Shown piece by piece: positions 61,896 through 64,000 of a DNA stretch of 64,000 bases (within the stretch, counting starts at the first letter, position 1; every line of letters begins with the position of its first letter). The stretch comes from Gammaproteobacteria bacterium (lineage in GTDB: Bacteria; Pseudomonadota; Gammaproteobacteria; Steroidobacterales; Rariloculaceae), in NCBI GenBank assembly GCA_017577365.1, contig PKRJ01000006.1, forward strand, positions 1 to 64,000. The letters are read 5' to 3'. The notes under the pieces were generated by a model. That model had not been told where the DNA came from, did no database searches, and saw only the letters and a list, made by a program, of their open reading frames with translations. Made by a program: the position numbers and the translations under genes.

Positions 61896-64000
61896 CTAGA
61901 GCCTGAAGTTCACGCCGACGTAGAACGCCCGGCCGACGGGGCTGACCGGATACGACCGCTCCGTCACGAAGGGCTTCACGTCGGTGACGTTGGCGATACC
62001 GCCGTAGAGCCGCAGCCTGTCGCTCGCGTCGTACGCACCGCTGACGTTGTGGATGAGCACGTCGTCCGTGAAGGCAGCCGGGCCGAAGTTCTGCAGCGCC
62101 GTTTCGATCTCACCGCCGTCCTCGTATCCGAGCACCTGCTCGCTCAAGTACTGCGTCTGCCAGGACGCCGAGATTCGACCGGTCGAGACGTTCACGGAAA
62201 GCTGCGAAGACCATTCGGGCCGGCGCATCTCGCCGAGCTCGTCGTCGATCGACGGAGGTTCGCCCGGATTCGTCGGCTCGATGAACTTCAGCTTGTTCTG
62301 TTTCGTCACGATACCGTCGATTCCGACGATGAATCGTCCGGCTTCCAGCGTGTAAGACGCGTTGAAATCCCAGCCCGACGCCTCGGCGGCGCCGAAGTTC
62401 AGCATGGTCTGACGTAGGAACGTGAATCCGCCCGCCTGCGCCGAGGTCGGATTCGAGTTTCGCTGGATCAGCTCGCAGAACGGATTGTTGATCGACGGCG
62501 CGTCGTAACAGCCGTTGACGATGTTCTGCGCGGAGATGCTGGAGATCGCGTCGTCGATGACGATATCCCAATAGTCGAGCGACAGAACCAGGCGGTCGAC
62601 CTTCGGCGGCTGGAGCACGACTCCGAAAGTCTTCGTCGTCGCGTCTTCCGGCTCGAGATTGGGATTTCCGCCTATGACTCCCGGGAAGCCGGCCGACAGC
62701 GGATCGTCGAAGATGTAGTTGCCGGAGGCATCGAAGACGTTCTCCAGAGGCACGTTGAACGACGCGAGGTGAGCGACGCAGTTCGCCTGCCTGAGCGCGG
62801 GATCGGGCGCCTGGGAGATCTGGCCGGCGTCGCACGGATCCACGGGGCGGAAACGCTGACCCTGCTCAGGCGAGTACAGCTCGAACAGGTTCGGTACTCG
62901 TATCGCCCTGCTGTAGTTCGCGCGGAAACGAACGTCGCTCACCGGCGCCCAGACCAAGCCGTAGCGATACGTCGTGTTATTGCCGAACGTCGAGTAGTCG
63001 GCTCGCCGCACGGCCGCGTCGATCGTCAACTCGTCCGCGAAAGGCTTCGACGCGAGCAAGGGCAACGAGAGCTCCGCGAACACGTCCCACACGTCGTAGC
63101 TCGCATCGGTATTCGCGAGCGTCGTCGACGGATCCGCGCCGAGCGCGGCGGCATTGCTCACGTCGCCGACGAAATCTCCAGGGGAGTAGGGCGTGCCGTC
63201 CGGCGTGACGCCGGCCACCTGAATGATGCCGCGATCGTACTCGTCGAACGTCTGCCGGCTTTTCTCTTCACGCCATTCCGCGCCGAGCACGAAACCGACC
63301 GGACCGCCGGGCAGGGAGAACAGCCGACTGCTGTCGCCGCTGATGAAGCCCGTGACGACGCTCTGCTCGATGCTCTCCTCGACAATCCGGTCATACGTGA
63401 AGAAGTCGATCGCTTCCTGGCTGATCGCGCCGCGTCCGCCCCAGATGTTCGCCGGTTTACACTGCCTGTCGCCCGGCGTGAACGTGAAGAAGGGAGAAGG
63501 CGCGCCGCCGCCCACGTAGGTCGGAATGTTGAAGGGGGTCGTCGGAGGATACGCGGTAAGATCGAGATCCGAGCGACAGACGGGCTCGCCCGTCTCCGGA
63601 TGCGTGACGACGTCGATCGCGGCGAAGAAGCGGTCCGTGATCATCGCCTCGCGATCGATCAGCTTTCGCTCGAACCGACCGAAATTCGCCGAGATCTCGT
63701 AATCGAGCGCGGGCTTGTCGAAGGAGCCGCGAGCGCCGGTTACCAACCTGTATGTCGTGCGCTCGTTCGTCGAGATGTTCGGCCCCCAATCGTCGGAATC
63801 GCGGGAAATGTACAGGCCGCCGGGCCCCACGACAGGATGACCTTCGTTGTCGGCATAGGGCTTCAGCGCTTCCGGCAAGAACGGGTTGTCCGGCGCGCCG
63901 TAGAGCAAATCCGTGAAATTGTGGCCGCCGCCGCCGAACTCCACCTCGTGATAGACGTATTTCGATTCCCAGAAAAGCTCCGCTTTGGGCGAGAACTCGT
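61896..64000 (-). CDS. TonB-dependent receptor, C-terminal part (5' end outside window)
   Basis: About 700 codons of an outer-membrane receptor barrel, open to the window end. It has the late features of large TonB receptors of the type with few plug relatives: 'RFRANYSRAIRVPNLFELYSP' (the conserved R-x-P-N-LxELY segment), GGNPNLEPEDATTKTFGVVL, a run of Cys pairs in extracellular loops, and a C-terminal FYVGVNFRL. The plug and TonB box lie beyond 64000. It is probably the first gene of the ureohydrolase operon and imports the guanidino or amine substrate. Substrate unproven. Confidence 0.85.
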   Translation of the reverse strand, partial: EFSPKAELFWESKYVYHEVEFGGGGHNFTDLLYGAPDNPFLPEALKPYADNEGHPVVGPGGLYISRDSDDWGPNISTNERTTYRLVTGARGSFDKPALDYEISANFGRFERKLIDREAMITDRFFAAIDVVTHPETGEPVCRSDLDLTAYPPTTPFNIPTYVGGGAPSPFFTFTPGDRQCKPANIWGGRGAISQEAIDFFTYDRIVEESIEQSVVTGFISGDSSRLFSLPGGPVGFVLGAEWREEKSRQTFDEYDRGIIQVAGVTPDGTPYSPGDFVGDVSNAAALGADPSTTLANTDASYDVWDVFAELSLPLLASKPFADELTIDAAVRRADYSTFGNNTTYRYGLVWAPVSDVRFRANYSRAIRVPNLFELYSPEQGQRFRPVDPCDAGQISQAPDPALRQANCVAHLASFNVPLENVFDASGNYIFDDPLSAGFPGVIGGNPNLEPEDATTKTFGVVLQPPKVDRLVLSLDYWDIVIDDAISSISAQNIVNGCYDAPSINNPFCELIQRNSNPTSAQAGGFTFLRQTMLNFGAAEASGWDFNASYTLEAGRFIVGIDGIVTKQNKLKFIEPTNPGEPPSIDDELGEMRRPEWSSQLSVNVSTGRISASWQTQYLSEQVLGYEDGGEIETALQNFGPAAFTDDVLIHNVSGAYDASDRLRLYGGIANVTDVKPFVTERSYPVSPVGRAFYVGVNFRL

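Overview
This is a GC-rich, gene-dense stretch of a Gram-negative chromosome. Evidence for that is TonB-dependent receptors, a porin, a MipA/OmpV barrel, lipoprotein signals and a PepSY membrane protein. The MipA/DUF3019/two-component group and the many exported DUF6152-type proteins suggest an uncultured gammaproteobacterium, but the lineage is an inference. I saw no rRNA, tRNA, CRISPR array, transposase, integrase or phage gene.

Layout. 0.1-2.7 kb: citryl-CoA lyase-like protein plus a thiamine-diphosphate enzyme. 2.8-9.1 kb (minus): small exported proteins (DUF6152, CHRD, cupin and a 'GxWDG / GRxEDGaL' family) and an M49 peptidase lipoprotein. 9.3-12.7 kb: DUF3019, response regulator and histidine kinase facing a MipA/OmpV barrel. 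12.9-15.1 kb: small exported protein, lipoprotein beta-propeller, VOC protein, then a 117-bp palindromic intergenic element. 15.3-22.6 kb (minus): a second DUF6152 pair, S9 peptidase, PepSY protein, DUF445, lectin and a TonB C-terminal domain. 22.7-26.5 kb (plus): permease, exported Pcm, kinase-like protein and methyltransferase. 26.5-28.5 kb: DUF3237 and a frameshifted lipoprotein. 29-40.8 kb: porin, SapC, two MFS transporters, DUF8021-like protein, methyltransferase, VOC protein, carboxylesterase, panB and a metallo-beta-lactamase-fold lipoprotein.

The most interesting part is 40.8-64 kb, all read on the minus strand except one gene. Apart from one interruption, it reads as a single operon: TonB receptor (5' end outside the window), an exported ureohydrolase with all metal ligands visible, a second exported ureohydrolase that has lost several ligands, a PpiC-type isomerase, a HupE/UreJ metal permease and a copper amine oxidase. 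Together these suggest uptake and periplasmic breakdown of a guanidino compound: a ureohydrolase releases urea and an amine, and the amine oxidase deaminates the amine.

The second ureohydrolase is cut in two. Its N-terminal half ends at 59516 and its C-terminal half resumes at 45361. The two edges share the 7-bp direct repeat CGAGCGA, and removing 14,154 bp (exactly divisible by 3) restores a continuous 472-residue protein, against 474 residues for its neighbour. The intervening block (45362-59515) carries a VOC/histone-H1-like fusion, a sugar isomerase-like protein, an exported membrane-anchored CobN-like chelatase operon with DUF2149, TolQ-like and TonB-receptor genes (Hmu-like), a DksA/TraR zinc finger protein, a GMC oxidoreductase, a serine hydrolase and an SMP-30 protein. 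The genes at both ends of the block appear to have lost their 5' ends at the junctions. The block may be a real insertion or an assembly chimera; sequence alone cannot decide.
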